Assembly (NCBI GenBank): GCA_017429205.1
Contig: JAFRPH010000016.1
Span: 22,347 to 86,346, forward strand
Origin: Bacteroidales bacterium
Lineage (GTDB): Bacteria > Bacteroidota > Bacteroidia > Bacteroidales > UBA932
Reading direction: 5' to 3'
Length of the DNA stretch: 64,000 nucleotides
The position numbers and the translations under genes are program-made. Shown here piece by piece: positions 16,838-24,611 of this stretch; position 1 is the stretch's first letter, and the number at the start of each line of letters is the position of its first letter. The notes beneath the pieces are model-generated. The model had not been told where the DNA came from and did no database searches. It was given only the letters and a program-made list of their open reading frames with translations.

Positions 16838-18937
16838 CTAGACCGGATCCACGTCAACCGCCAGATGGGCGGTGTACTTACGCTCCTTTCCAAACGAAAG
16901 GAGCGTTTTTTCGAGTGTTTTCTTCAGGGAGGTGAGCGCCCTGTTGCGGGCGAACGTCACCCGGATCTGCCGGATGGATTCCCCGGCGATGCGGTCCAGG
17001 GCGGGCGCATACGGGCCGACGACGGCGGGCGGGGTGTCCGCCTCGGAGAAGGCGGCGAGCAGGGCGTTCCGAAGCTCCTTGGACAGGAACTCCAGCCGCT
17101 TCTCGTTGCTGTCCTTCAGGGTGACATGGACGAGGCGGGTGTACGGGGGATAGCCGAACAGCCGGCGTTCGGCGAGGAGGTCCGCGTCGTCGCTGCCTTG
17201 CAGCCGCGTGTAGACGGGATGCTCCGGTTCGCGGGTCTGGATGACGATCCGGCCGGGCTTGCCCCGCCGGCCGCTCCGGCCGCGGAACTGCTCCAGCAGC
17301 TGGAAGGCGCGCTCGTCCGCGCGGAAGTCCTGCTGGCCGACGAGGCTGTCGGCCTGGAGGACGGCCACGAGGCTGAGGCCGTCGAAGTCGAAGCCCTTCG
17401 TGATGATCTGGGTGCCCACGAGGATGTCGATGTCCCCGTCCGCGAAACCGCGGATGATGGCGGCTTCCTCGGTGTCGGGCGTGTCGCCGTCCAGCCGGGC
17501 GATGCGACGCTCCGGGTACAGGGCCCTCAGCTCTTCTTCCACCTTCTGCGTGCCGGCGCCCAGCGGCTGCAGTTCGCCCTGGCAGGACGGGCAGATGCCC
17601 GTGTAGGGCTCGGTATGGCCGCAGTAGTGGCACACCAGGCGGTCCGGCCCACGGTGCAGGCTCATCGGCACGTGGCAGTGCGGGCATTTGGGAATCTTGC
17701 CGCACTCCGTGCATTGGACCGACGGGGCGTAGGAGCGCCGCGCGCGGAGCACGAGGACCTGCCCGCCGTCGGCCAGCGCATCGTTGATCTCGTGGATGAG
17801 TTTCCGGGAGAAACTGCCGGTCATACCCCGTTTCCGCCGCTCGGCGACCGTGTCGATGAGGCGGATTTCCGCATCTTCCCCGGCGTGGAACCTTTCCTTC
17901 AAGTCGACTTTGACAAACCGCCCTGTTTCAGCGTTGTAAAGCGATTCCAGGGAAGGAGTGGCGCTGCCCAGCACGACATTCGCTTGCTGGATGACGCCCA
18001 GCATGATGGCGCTTTCCCGCGCGTTGTAGCGCGGGGCTGGCGCATCCTGCTTGTACGACGTGTCGTGCTCCTCGTCCACGATGATCAGCCCCAGGTCGTG
18101 GTGGGGGAGGAACAGGGCGGAGCGGGTGCCGAGGACCAGGTAAGGACCGGATTTCCGGATCCGGGACGCGACCTGCGCGCGGCGCGCCGCGGAAACGCCC
18201 GAATGGAACACTTGCACGTCCGGGAAGACCGCTGCGATGCGGTCCTCCAACTGGCGGGAAAGGGCGATTTCCGGGACGAGGAACAGGACGTTCCGTCCGT
18301 TTTCCAGGGCTTCCTGCGTCAGTTTCAGGTAGATTTCGGTCTTGCCGGAGCCGGTGACTCCGTGCAGGAGGACGGTCTTGCCGTCCTCAAAAGCCTTGCG
18401 GGCCGATGCGGCGGCGGTTTCCTGGGCGGGGGACAGCGTGACGGGCGTCGGGACGGCGGCGGGTTTCTCGCCCCGCAGCAGCGCCTCGACGGCTTCGATT
18501 TCTGCCTTGTACCGCTCCCGGGTATCGTCCCGTCGGGCTTTGTCGGCCTTGCCCTTCAGGCGTTCCAGACGCGCTTCCAACCGTTCCTTGACCCGCGCTT
18601 CCACCTCTTCCTGGTCGATTTTCAGGGCGGGATAGGCGGCCTTGTACACTTCGCCGATGGAGCAGAGGTAATAGTCGCTGACGGCCCGCCAGAACTTGAT
18701 TTCTTCGGGAAGGACCTTGGGCAGGCCTTCTTCCGCGGCGAGGATGGGCAGAATCCGGTTTTCGTCCGTCTGGGGCTGTACGCCGACGGCGCTGACGGCC
18801 CCGACGTACTCCTTCCGGGCGAAGAGCACCCGGACGCGGTCGCCGATGCGGACCGTCGTCCCTTCCGGGACCCGGTAGCACGGCTCCCACTCCAGCCGGA
18901 GCGGCAGGATGACCTGTATGTAGGTGGAATCGGCCAT
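16838..18937 (-). CDS. priA: Primosomal protein N' (PriA helicase)
   Basis: A 699-residue DEAH-type helicase that restarts stalled replication forks. The N-terminal 3'-DNA-binding domain is followed by Walker A HGVTGSGKTE, the DEEH box IIVDEEHDTSYKQ, and a zinc-binding cluster with paired cysteines (CTECGKIPKCPHC, CHYCGH, CPSC). Helicase motifs V/VI follow (ILVGTQIITKGFDFDGL, QFRGRSGRRGKPG). It is at the short end of the family. Its ATG follows the stop of the upstream symporter gene with no gap. A terminator of the convergent S9 gene is embedded in its last codons. Confidence 0.95.
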   Translation of the reverse strand: MADSTYIQVILPLRLEWEPCYRVPEGTTVRIGDRVRVLFARKEYVGAVSAVGVQPQTDENRILPILAAEEGLPKVLPEEIKFWRAVSDYYLCSIGEVYKAAYPALKIDQEEVEARVKERLEARLERLKGKADKARRDDTRERYKAEIEAVEALLRGEKPAAVPTPVTLSPAQETAAASARKAFEDGKTVLLHGVTGSGKTEIYLKLTQEALENGRNVLFLVPEIALSRQLEDRIAAVFPDVQVFHSGVSAARRAQVASRIRKSGPYLVLGTRSALFLPHHDLGLIIVDEEHDTSYKQDAPAPRYNARESAIMLGVIQQANVVLGSATPSLESLYNAETGRFVKVDLKERFHAGEDAEIRLIDTVAERRKRGMTGSFSRKLIHEINDALADGGQVLVLRARRSYAPSVQCTECGKIPKCPHCHVPMSLHRGPDRLVCHYCGHTEPYTGICPSCQGELQPLGAGTQKVEEELRALYPERRIARLDGDTPDTEEAAIIRGFADGDIDILVGTQIITKGFDFDGLSLVAVLQADSLVGQQDFRADERAFQLLEQFRGRSGRRGKPGRIVIQTREPEHPVYTRLQGSDDADLLAERRLFGYPPYTRLVHVTLKDSNEKRLEFLSKELRNALLAAFSEADTPPAVVGPYAPALDRIAGESIRQIRVTFARNRALTSLKKTLEKTLLSFGKERKYTAHLAVDVDPV
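16881..16911 (+). terminator. Terminator of the SusC/SusD/S9 operon, inside priA
   Basis: A perfect 10-bp stem (CGCTCCTTTC at 16881-16890, GAAAGGAGCG at 16896-16905, loop CAAAC) is followed by six T bases on the plus strand. It starts 45 bases after the S9 stop and lies within the priA coding sequence. Confidence 0.9.
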
Positions 18938-20308
18938 TTATGCCACTTTCTCGAATTCCTTCAGGGCCTTGATGGCCTTCGGGCACAGGATGAGGATGGC
19001 GACGACGGTGACCCAGGCCATCAGGCCCACGCCGATGTCGCCGAGCTGCCAGACGACGTCCGCCTCGCGCACAGCGCCGAACACGACCGCCGCGAGCATC
19101 AGCACCTGGAAGATGCGGATGGCGACCTTCTCGCCCTTGCCTTCCCGCCCGCGGAACAGGTAGATGATGCTGGTTTCCGCGTAGAAGTAGTAGGCCATGA
19201 TGGTGCTGAAGGCGAAGAAGACCATCGCGATGGACACGAACTGGCTGCCGAAGCCCTTGAACACCGTATCCACGGCGCTCTGGGTGTAGTTCACATAGTT
19301 GTTGGCGAGTTCCGGCGCGCCGGCGTACAGCAGTTCGCCGTTGCCGCCCAGGATGTTGTAGGTGCCGGAGCACAGGATCATCATGGCCGTGGCGGTGCAC
19401 ACGAGGAGGGTGTCGACATACACCGAGAAGGCCTGGGCGAGGCCCTGCTGCGCCGGATGCGGGACGTCGGTGGCCGCCGAGACGATGGCGCCCGTGCCCT
19501 GGCCCGCCTCGTTGGAGAAGATGCCGCGCTTGACGCCCATCGCGATGGTGGAGCCGATGATGCCGCCGCAGACGGGGTTGATGCCGAAGGCGTTCGTGAC
19601 GATGGACGCGAACACCGCGGGGACGTCCTGGATATGGAAGCCGATGACCACCAGTGACATCAGGATGTAGCCGAGGGCCATGAACGGCGTGACGATGGAG
19701 GCCACCCGCGCAATGCGCTTGACGCCGCCGAAGATGACGAGGCCCAGGATGACCGCGAGGGCGATGCCGGAGGTGAGGGGAGAGACCGGGAAGGCGTTCT
19801 TGATGGCCGACGAGACCCCGTTGGACTGGACGGTCGTCAGGAAGAAGCCGCAGGCGAGGACGGTGATGGCCGCGAACGTGATGCCGAGCCATTTCTTGCC
19901 CAGCCCGTGCTCGATGAAGCTGAAAGGACCGCCCCGGTAGCCGGAGTGGTGCGGGAACTTGTAGATTTGCGCCAGAGTGGACTCCACGAAGGCCGTGGAG
20001 GCGCCGAAGAAGGCGACGACCCACATCCAGAACACGGCGCCGGGCCCGCCGAAGGCGATGGCCGTCGCCACGCCCACGATATTGCCGGTGCCCACGCGTC
20101 CGGACAGGGCGATGCAGAACGCCTCGAACGACGAGATGCCCTGCGCACCCTCCTTCTTGGAGAACAGCGACTTGAGCATCAGCTTGAACCGGCGGACCTG
20201 CACGAACCGCGTCCGGAACGAAAAGTACAGCCCCGCGGCGATCAGCAGCACGACCAGCCCGGGATTCCAGACGATATCATTGACCTGGGAGACAATCTTT
20301 TCTAGCAT
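18938..20308 (-). CDS. Alanine/glycine:Na+ symporter, AGCS family
   Basis: A 456-residue polytopic transporter with about 10-11 membrane helices. Family signatures are GVATAIAFGGPGAVFWMW (just after GRVGTGNIVG), FVESTLAQIYKF and FSNEAGQGTGAIVSAA. It brings in alanine, glycine or a related amino acid with sodium. This fits the peptide-degrading and glycine-cleavage genes in the window. A -7 box ends 5 bases from the ATG, so the transcript is probably leaderless. It is directly upstream of priA on the same strand. Confidence 0.93.
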   Translation of the reverse strand: MLEKIVSQVNDIVWNPGLVVLLIAAGLYFSFRTRFVQVRRFKLMLKSLFSKKEGAQGISSFEAFCIALSGRVGTGNIVGVATAIAFGGPGAVFWMWVVAFFGASTAFVESTLAQIYKFPHHSGYRGGPFSFIEHGLGKKWLGITFAAITVLACGFFLTTVQSNGVSSAIKNAFPVSPLTSGIALAVILGLVIFGGVKRIARVASIVTPFMALGYILMSLVVIGFHIQDVPAVFASIVTNAFGINPVCGGIIGSTIAMGVKRGIFSNEAGQGTGAIVSAATDVPHPAQQGLAQAFSVYVDTLLVCTATAMMILCSGTYNILGGNGELLYAGAPELANNYVNYTQSAVDTVFKGFGSQFVSIAMVFFAFSTIMAYYFYAETSIIYLFRGREGKGEKVAIRIFQVLMLAAVVFGAVREADVVWQLGDIGVGLMAWVTVVAILILCPKAIKALKEFEKVA

Positions 20309-20313
20309 ATTTC

Positions 20314-20321
20314 CAAAGATA
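20314..20321 (-). promoter_or_regulatory. -7 box (TATCTTTG) of the symporter-priA operon
   Basis: A perfect TAnnTTTG match on the minus strand, 5 bases upstream of the symporter ATG. Confidence 0.65.
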
Positions 20322-20345
20322 CGGAAAAAGTTTCGATTGAGCCCC

Positions 20346-21263
20346 TTACTCCGACATATTCTTCACGTGCTTCGGGATGGGGAGGTCGCCGAAGCCGAAG
20401 AGGCGGCGGGCGTTTTCGCCCAGGAACTTCGCCTTTTCCTCATCGGTCAGGAGCGGGCTCTTGAGGATGAAGTCGTAGGACATCTTGTAGGTGATGGCGG
20501 TGATGGTGCGGGGGTAGTCGGAGCCCCACATCAGTTTGTCGATCCCCACTTCGTCCGCCGCTTCCCGGATGGCCTGCACGGCCGAGGGGAAGGGGTAGAA
20601 TTCGTCGTTGAAGAGCCAGGTGATGCCGCCGCATTCCACATATACGTTGGGGTGGTGGGCGAGGCGGATCTGGCCCATCCAGCCGGGCCGGGTGACCATC
20701 CCGAAGTGGCCGATGACGATGCGAAGCCGGGGGAATGCGGCGATAATCGCTTCCATCTCAGCTACTTGCAGGTCGCCGTCCGCCAGTTCCACGTGCAGAA
20801 TCATGTCCCGGTCCTCCATGAGGCGGAACATCTCCATCATCTCGGGACCGTCCAGCCGGACGCGGCCTTTGGGCAGCAGGAGCCGGGCGGCGGGAATCTT
20901 GATGCCCCGGAAGCCCCGGCCGACGAGTTCCTCCGCCTCGGCCAGGAAACCGGGCTTCCGGAACTCGCACATCCCGAAGACGAAAAAGCGTTCCGGATAC
21001 CGCAGCTCCACCTGCTCCAGGTAGTCGTTCTGCAGGCCGTCGATGAACTCCTGGGTGACGACCGCGGCCGACACCTGGGCGTAGTCCATGTTCGACAGGA
21101 ACACCTCGGCCGTGTTCCGGCCGTCGATGAGGAAAGGCGGGAGCATCTGGACTTCCGTGCCCATGAACAGGCTTCGGCCGTTCGGGAGCGGCCGGATCTC
21201 CTTGCCGTCCACGACGGCCTCCTGCCGGAGCCAGAGGTGGCTGTGCGCGTCGATAATCAGCAT
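20346..21263 (-). CDS. Amidohydrolase family (TIM-barrel) metal-dependent hydrolase
   Basis: A 305-residue amidohydrolase-2-type protein. The N-terminal metal motif is IIDAHSHLW (HxH). Later metal or catalytic positions are in LRIVIGHFG, and in DKLMWGSDYPRT, where the Asp is near the C-terminus. FRGIKIPA and RLFGF complete the family pattern. The family includes sugar lactonases, decarboxylases and dicarboxylate lactonases, so the substrate is open. It is followed upstream by an aldo-keto reductase and a zinc dehydrogenase on the same strand (gaps of 4 and 11 bases). This suggests an oxidative sugar or sugar-acid route in which this enzyme would open a lactone. Confidence 0.8.
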   Translation of the reverse strand: MLIIDAHSHLWLRQEAVVDGKEIRPLPNGRSLFMGTEVQMLPPFLIDGRNTAEVFLSNMDYAQVSAAVVTQEFIDGLQNDYLEQVELRYPERFFVFGMCEFRKPGFLAEAEELVGRGFRGIKIPAARLLLPKGRVRLDGPEMMEMFRLMEDRDMILHVELADGDLQVAEMEAIIAAFPRLRIVIGHFGMVTRPGWMGQIRLAHHPNVYVECGGITWLFNDEFYPFPSAVQAIREAADEVGIDKLMWGSDYPRTITAITYKMSYDFILKSPLLTDEEKAKFLGENARRLFGFGDLPIPKHVKNMSE

Positions 21264-21267
21264 GGTA

Positions 21268-22200
21268 TCAGGTATTTGACCAGGAAACGCGGCATTGGTC
21301 GCCGATAATCTGCTTCACCTCCTGCACGAGCTGCCAATCGATGGGCTCGTCCATATAGGCGACATTCTTCCGGAGATTGTCGGGATTGGTGGTGCTGAAG
21401 AGGGTGGAGGCGATGCGCGGGTTCTGCAGGGAGAACTGCATCGCGAGCTTCTCGATGGGGTAGTCCTTGGCGGCGCAGTGCGCGGCGGCGCGCCGGCAGG
21501 CCTCCACCAGCGCCTTCGGCGCGGGGTGCCAGGCCGGCACGCCCCGCTGCGTCAGCAGCCCCATCGAGAACGGCGACGCGTTGATGACGCCGATGCCGCG
21601 GTCCTCGAAGAAGTCCAGGAAATCCACGAGCTTGTCGTCGTTCAGGCAGTAATGGCAGAAATTGAGCACGCTTTCCACCGTTCCGGCGGGCACGTGTTCG
21701 ACCATCCATTTCAGGTTCTCGAGCTGCAAGTCCGTGATGCCCACGTGCTTGACGACGCCTTCCTCGCGGAGCTTGACAAGTGCGGGAAGCGTCTCATTGG
21801 CAACTTGTTGGAGGTCCGAGAACTCGATGTCGTGGACATTGATCAGGTCGACATAATCGATGTTGAGGCGCTCCATGCTCTCGTACACGCTGCGCGTGAC
21901 GCGTCCGGCAGAATAGTCCCAGGTATTGTGGCCGTCCTCGCCGTAGCGGCCCACTTTCGTGGACAGGAAGAACTTGTCCCGTGGGATGTCCTTCAGCGCT
22001 TTCCCGAGCACGGTTTCGGCCTTGTAATAGCCGTAGTAGGGGGAGACGTCGATGAAATTGATGCCGGCGTCGATGGCGGCGAAAACGGCCTTGACGCCCT
22101 TCGCCTCCTCGAAATCGTGGAAGACGCCGCCCAGGGAGGAGGCGCCGAACCCGATGGCGGACAGCCGCATGCCGGTCTTGCCCAATTCGCGGTAGATCAT
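21268..22200 (-). CDS. Aldo/keto reductase (L-fucose/L-galactose dehydrogenase-like)
   Basis: A 310-residue NAD(P)-dependent aldo-keto reductase. The catalytic tetrad is visible as Asp and Tyr in INFIDVSPYYGYYKAETVLGK, Lys in FLSTKVGRYG and His in INVHDIEF. The layout and the GKTGMRLSAIGFGASSLGG start resemble the L-galactose or L-fucose dehydrogenase branch. The ATG of MIYRELGKTG is used; a longer opening upstream would overlap the dehydrogenase gene. The context is a three-gene operon with a zinc dehydrogenase and an amidohydrolase. Confidence 0.85.
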   Translation of the reverse strand: MIYRELGKTGMRLSAIGFGASSLGGVFHDFEEAKGVKAVFAAIDAGINFIDVSPYYGYYKAETVLGKALKDIPRDKFFLSTKVGRYGEDGHNTWDYSAGRVTRSVYESMERLNIDYVDLINVHDIEFSDLQQVANETLPALVKLREEGVVKHVGITDLQLENLKWMVEHVPAGTVESVLNFCHYCLNDDKLVDFLDFFEDRGIGVINASPFSMGLLTQRGVPAWHPAPKALVEACRRAAAHCAAKDYPIEKLAMQFSLQNPRIASTLFSTTNPDNLRKNVAYMDEPIDWQLVQEVKQIIGDQCRVSWSNT

Positions 22201-22211
22201 AACGTGGGGTG

Positions 22212-23231
22212 TTAGAATTCGACGAGGATCCGGAAAACCTTTCCGGGGTTTTCGTGCCAATGCCGCATCGCGTCAGCCGCCTCTTCGGGCTTGACGACGG
22301 AGGTGATTAGGCGGTCGTAGGGGCAGGTCCCGCCCTGGAGATAGGCGATGACGGCCCGGAAATCTTCCGGACAGGCATTGCGGGAACCGTAGATGTTCAG
22401 TTCTTTCTTGACGAAGTCGGGGGTGCGGAAGGTGGTCTGGTCCTTGGCATAGCCGATGAAGACGACGCGGCCCGTGAAGCCGACATTGGCGATGGCCTGC
22501 CGCTGTGTCTCGGGCAGTCCCACGGCTTCGATGACGACGTCCGCCAGCAGCCCGTTGGTCAGTTCCGAGATGCCTTCCTGCACGTCCTCATAGGCGGTAT
22601 TGACGGTATACTTGGCCCCGACCGCCTTCGCGACTTCCAGTTTCTCGTCGTCGATGTCCATCGCGACGACCGTCGCCCCGCGGAGCGCGGCCCCGATGAT
22701 GGCGCCCATCCCGATCATTCCGCAGCCGAATACGGCCACGACGTCATTCTCCGTGACCTGGGCCCGGCTCACGGCGTGGAAGCCGACGCTCAGGGGTTCG
22801 ACCAGGGCGCAGTGGCGGACTTCAAGTCCCTCGGTCACGATGACTTTCTGCCAGGGAACCGCAAAGAATTCCCGCATCGCACCGTCCCGCTGGACGCCCA
22901 GTGTCTCGTTGAACTCGCAAGCGTTGAAGCGGCCGTTCCGGCAGGCGGCGCAGTGGCCGCAGGCGGTGTACGGATCGACGGTGACGGTCAGGCCGGGGCG
23001 GAGCGTGTCGGGAACGCCGGGGCCGACGGCGGCGATCTCCGCGCCCACTTCGTGGCCGGGGATCACGCCGGCCTTCGCCATCGCGTTCCCCCCGCGCCAG
23101 GTGTTCAAATCGCTCCCGCAGAATCCGACATACCGGATGCGCAGCAGCACTTCGCCTTCCCCGCAAGCGGGCTTCTCCATTTCGAGGACGTTCAAGTCGA
23201 ACGGCTGGGTGATCTGAATCGCTTTCATCAT
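22212..23231 (-). CDS. Zinc-dependent medium-chain dehydrogenase (sugar/alcohol type)
   Basis: A 339-residue MDR enzyme. The catalytic zinc ligands are in VGFCGSDLNTW and PGHEVGAE, and the structural zinc is held by four cysteines in CGHCAACRNGRFNAC. The Rossmann motif is VFGCGMIGMGAI, followed by Asp in VVAMDIDD, which points to NAD. The substrate is probably a polyol or sugar acid (sorbitol/threonine/galactonate dehydrogenase relatives). Two consecutive ATG codons (23231, 23228) are possible starts. A -7 box ends 4 bases upstream of the first, so I use 23231. It heads the dehydrogenase-reductase-hydrolase operon. Confidence 0.88.
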   Translation of the reverse strand: MMKAIQITQPFDLNVLEMEKPACGEGEVLLRIRYVGFCGSDLNTWRGGNAMAKAGVIPGHEVGAEIAAVGPGVPDTLRPGLTVTVDPYTACGHCAACRNGRFNACEFNETLGVQRDGAMREFFAVPWQKVIVTEGLEVRHCALVEPLSVGFHAVSRAQVTENDVVAVFGCGMIGMGAIIGAALRGATVVAMDIDDEKLEVAKAVGAKYTVNTAYEDVQEGISELTNGLLADVVIEAVGLPETQRQAIANVGFTGRVVFIGYAKDQTTFRTPDFVKKELNIYGSRNACPEDFRAVIAYLQGGTCPYDRLITSVVKPEEAADAMRHWHENPGKVFRILVEF

Positions 23232-23235
23232 GACA

Positions 23236-23243
23236 CAAATATA
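23236..23243 (-). promoter_or_regulatory. -7 box (TATATTTG) of the dehydrogenase operon
   Basis: A perfect match 4 bases from the ATG at 23231. It forms a divergent promoter pair with the box at 23285-23292. Confidence 0.7.
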
Positions 23244-23284
23244 CGAAATCGCACCGAAATGAACTGACATTCGCGGAAAAATCG

Positions 23285-23292
23285 TATATTTG
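23285..23292 (+). promoter_or_regulatory. -7 box (TATATTTG) of the M28 peptidase gene
   Basis: A perfect TAnnTTTG match that leaves a leader of about 37 bases before the ATG at 23334. Confidence 0.65.
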
Positions 23293-23333
23293 ATGATTAG
23301 AGAACCCAAACTGTTTTTTCTAACCGATCATCG

Positions 23334-24596
23334 ATGATAAAGAAAGCCTTGCTTCTCCTTTTCCTGGCGGCCGCCGCCGTGCAGGGGAGCGCCCAGGACC
23401 TGGCGCAGTACAAGAAGGTGGTCAAGGAGCTGAGCTCTTCACGATATCAGGGTCGCGGCTATGCCCGCGACGGGGCGAACAAGGCCGGCAAGTACCTGGA
23501 GAAGGCCTATCGCAAGGCCGGGGCCGATGCGGTCACCCGCCAGCATTTCACCTTGGACATCAACACCTTCGCCGGGGACATGAAACTCTCCGTCGACGGC
23601 CGGAAGATGGTCCCCGGAACGGACTTCACCGTCCGGGAGTACTGCCCGGGCGTGCGCGGAAACTTCCCGCTCTACCATATCGACACCCTCCATTACGATG
23701 CCGCGAAGATCTTCGCCGATCTGGCGAAGCCCGAGTACAAGGACGCGTTCGTCGTGTGCGATTTCTGGTTCACCTACAAGCACCGGGAAGACTTCCAGAA
23801 GCTCCAGAGCGCAGACGGCGCCCCGAACCGGGGCCTCATCCTGACCTGGGACGAGCCCCTGAAGTTCTACAAGGCCTATGGCGAGAAGGTGAACCCCAAG
23901 CCGGTCGTCTGGCTCCTGTCGAAGCAGGTCCCCAAGGGCTCCAAGAGCATCTTCGTGGACATCGACAACAAGTTCTACAAGAATTACCAGTGCTTCAATG
24001 TCATCGCCTCGGTGGAGGGCGCCCGCCACGACAGCTGTTACGTGTTCACGGCCCATTACGACCACCTGGGCAACCTCGGCCGCCGGGTGTTCTATCCCGG
24101 GGCCAATGACAACGCCTCCGGCACGGCCACCCTGGTCACGCTGGCGGCCTATTTCGCGCAGCATCGGCCCAAGTACGACATCCTGTTCATCGCCTTCTCC
24201 GGCGAGGATGCGAATCTCCGCGGCTCGGAGTACTATGCGCAGCATCCGGTCTTCCCGCTGGAAATGATCCGGTACCTGATCAACGTGGACATGATCGGCG
24301 ACAACAACCCCGTCCTGTACTGCGAGACCAGCGACCAGGGACAGCGGGGCTTCGAACTGATCGAGCGCATCAACGCGGAGAAGGGCTATTTCAAGTCCCT
24401 GAACCACGGCAAGCTCGCGGCGAACAGCGACCATTATCCCTTCGCCCAGCGCGGGATTCCCTGCATCTTCTTCGAAGACGAGGATGGCGCCGCCTTCCCG
24501 TATTACCACACGCCGCTGGACAACTGGAAGAATGCCGTTTTCGACAGCTATGAGCCGGTGTTCAAGCTGATTACCGATTTCATCGAACAATATTAA
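23334..24596 (+). CDS. M28-family zinc aminopeptidase, exported
   Basis: A 420-residue exported peptidase with a signal peptide (LLLLFLAAAAVQGSAQ). The M28 metal-binding set is present: His in FTAHYDHLG, Asp in PGANDNASGTATL, Glu-Asp in FIAFSGEDANLRGSEYY, Asp in INVDMIGDNN, and His in YYHTPLDNW near the end. It should cleave N-terminal residues from peptides in the periplasm or outside. It is 15 bases upstream of the Na+/phosphate symporter fusion on the same strand, so the two may share a transcript. It fits the peptide-using profile of the window. Confidence 0.9.
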   Translation: MIKKALLLLFLAAAAVQGSAQDLAQYKKVVKELSSSRYQGRGYARDGANKAGKYLEKAYRKAGADAVTRQHFTLDINTFAGDMKLSVDGRKMVPGTDFTVREYCPGVRGNFPLYHIDTLHYDAAKIFADLAKPEYKDAFVVCDFWFTYKHREDFQKLQSADGAPNRGLILTWDEPLKFYKAYGEKVNPKPVVWLLSKQVPKGSKSIFVDIDNKFYKNYQCFNVIASVEGARHDSCYVFTAHYDHLGNLGRRVFYPGANDNASGTATLVTLAAYFAQHRPKYDILFIAFSGEDANLRGSEYYAQHPVFPLEMIRYLINVDMIGDNNPVLYCETSDQGQRGFELIERINAEKGYFKSLNHGKLAANSDHYPFAQRGIPCIFFEDEDGAAFPYYHTPLDNWKNAVFDSYEPVFKLITDFIEQY

Positions 24597-24611
24597 CACC
24601 CCGATACCCCT

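Noticed and set aside
20786..20801. A parS-like GTTCCACGTG within the amidohydrolase gene
   Set aside because: Only the left half and centre match the palindrome; the right half diverges, and the bases are explained by coding sequence.
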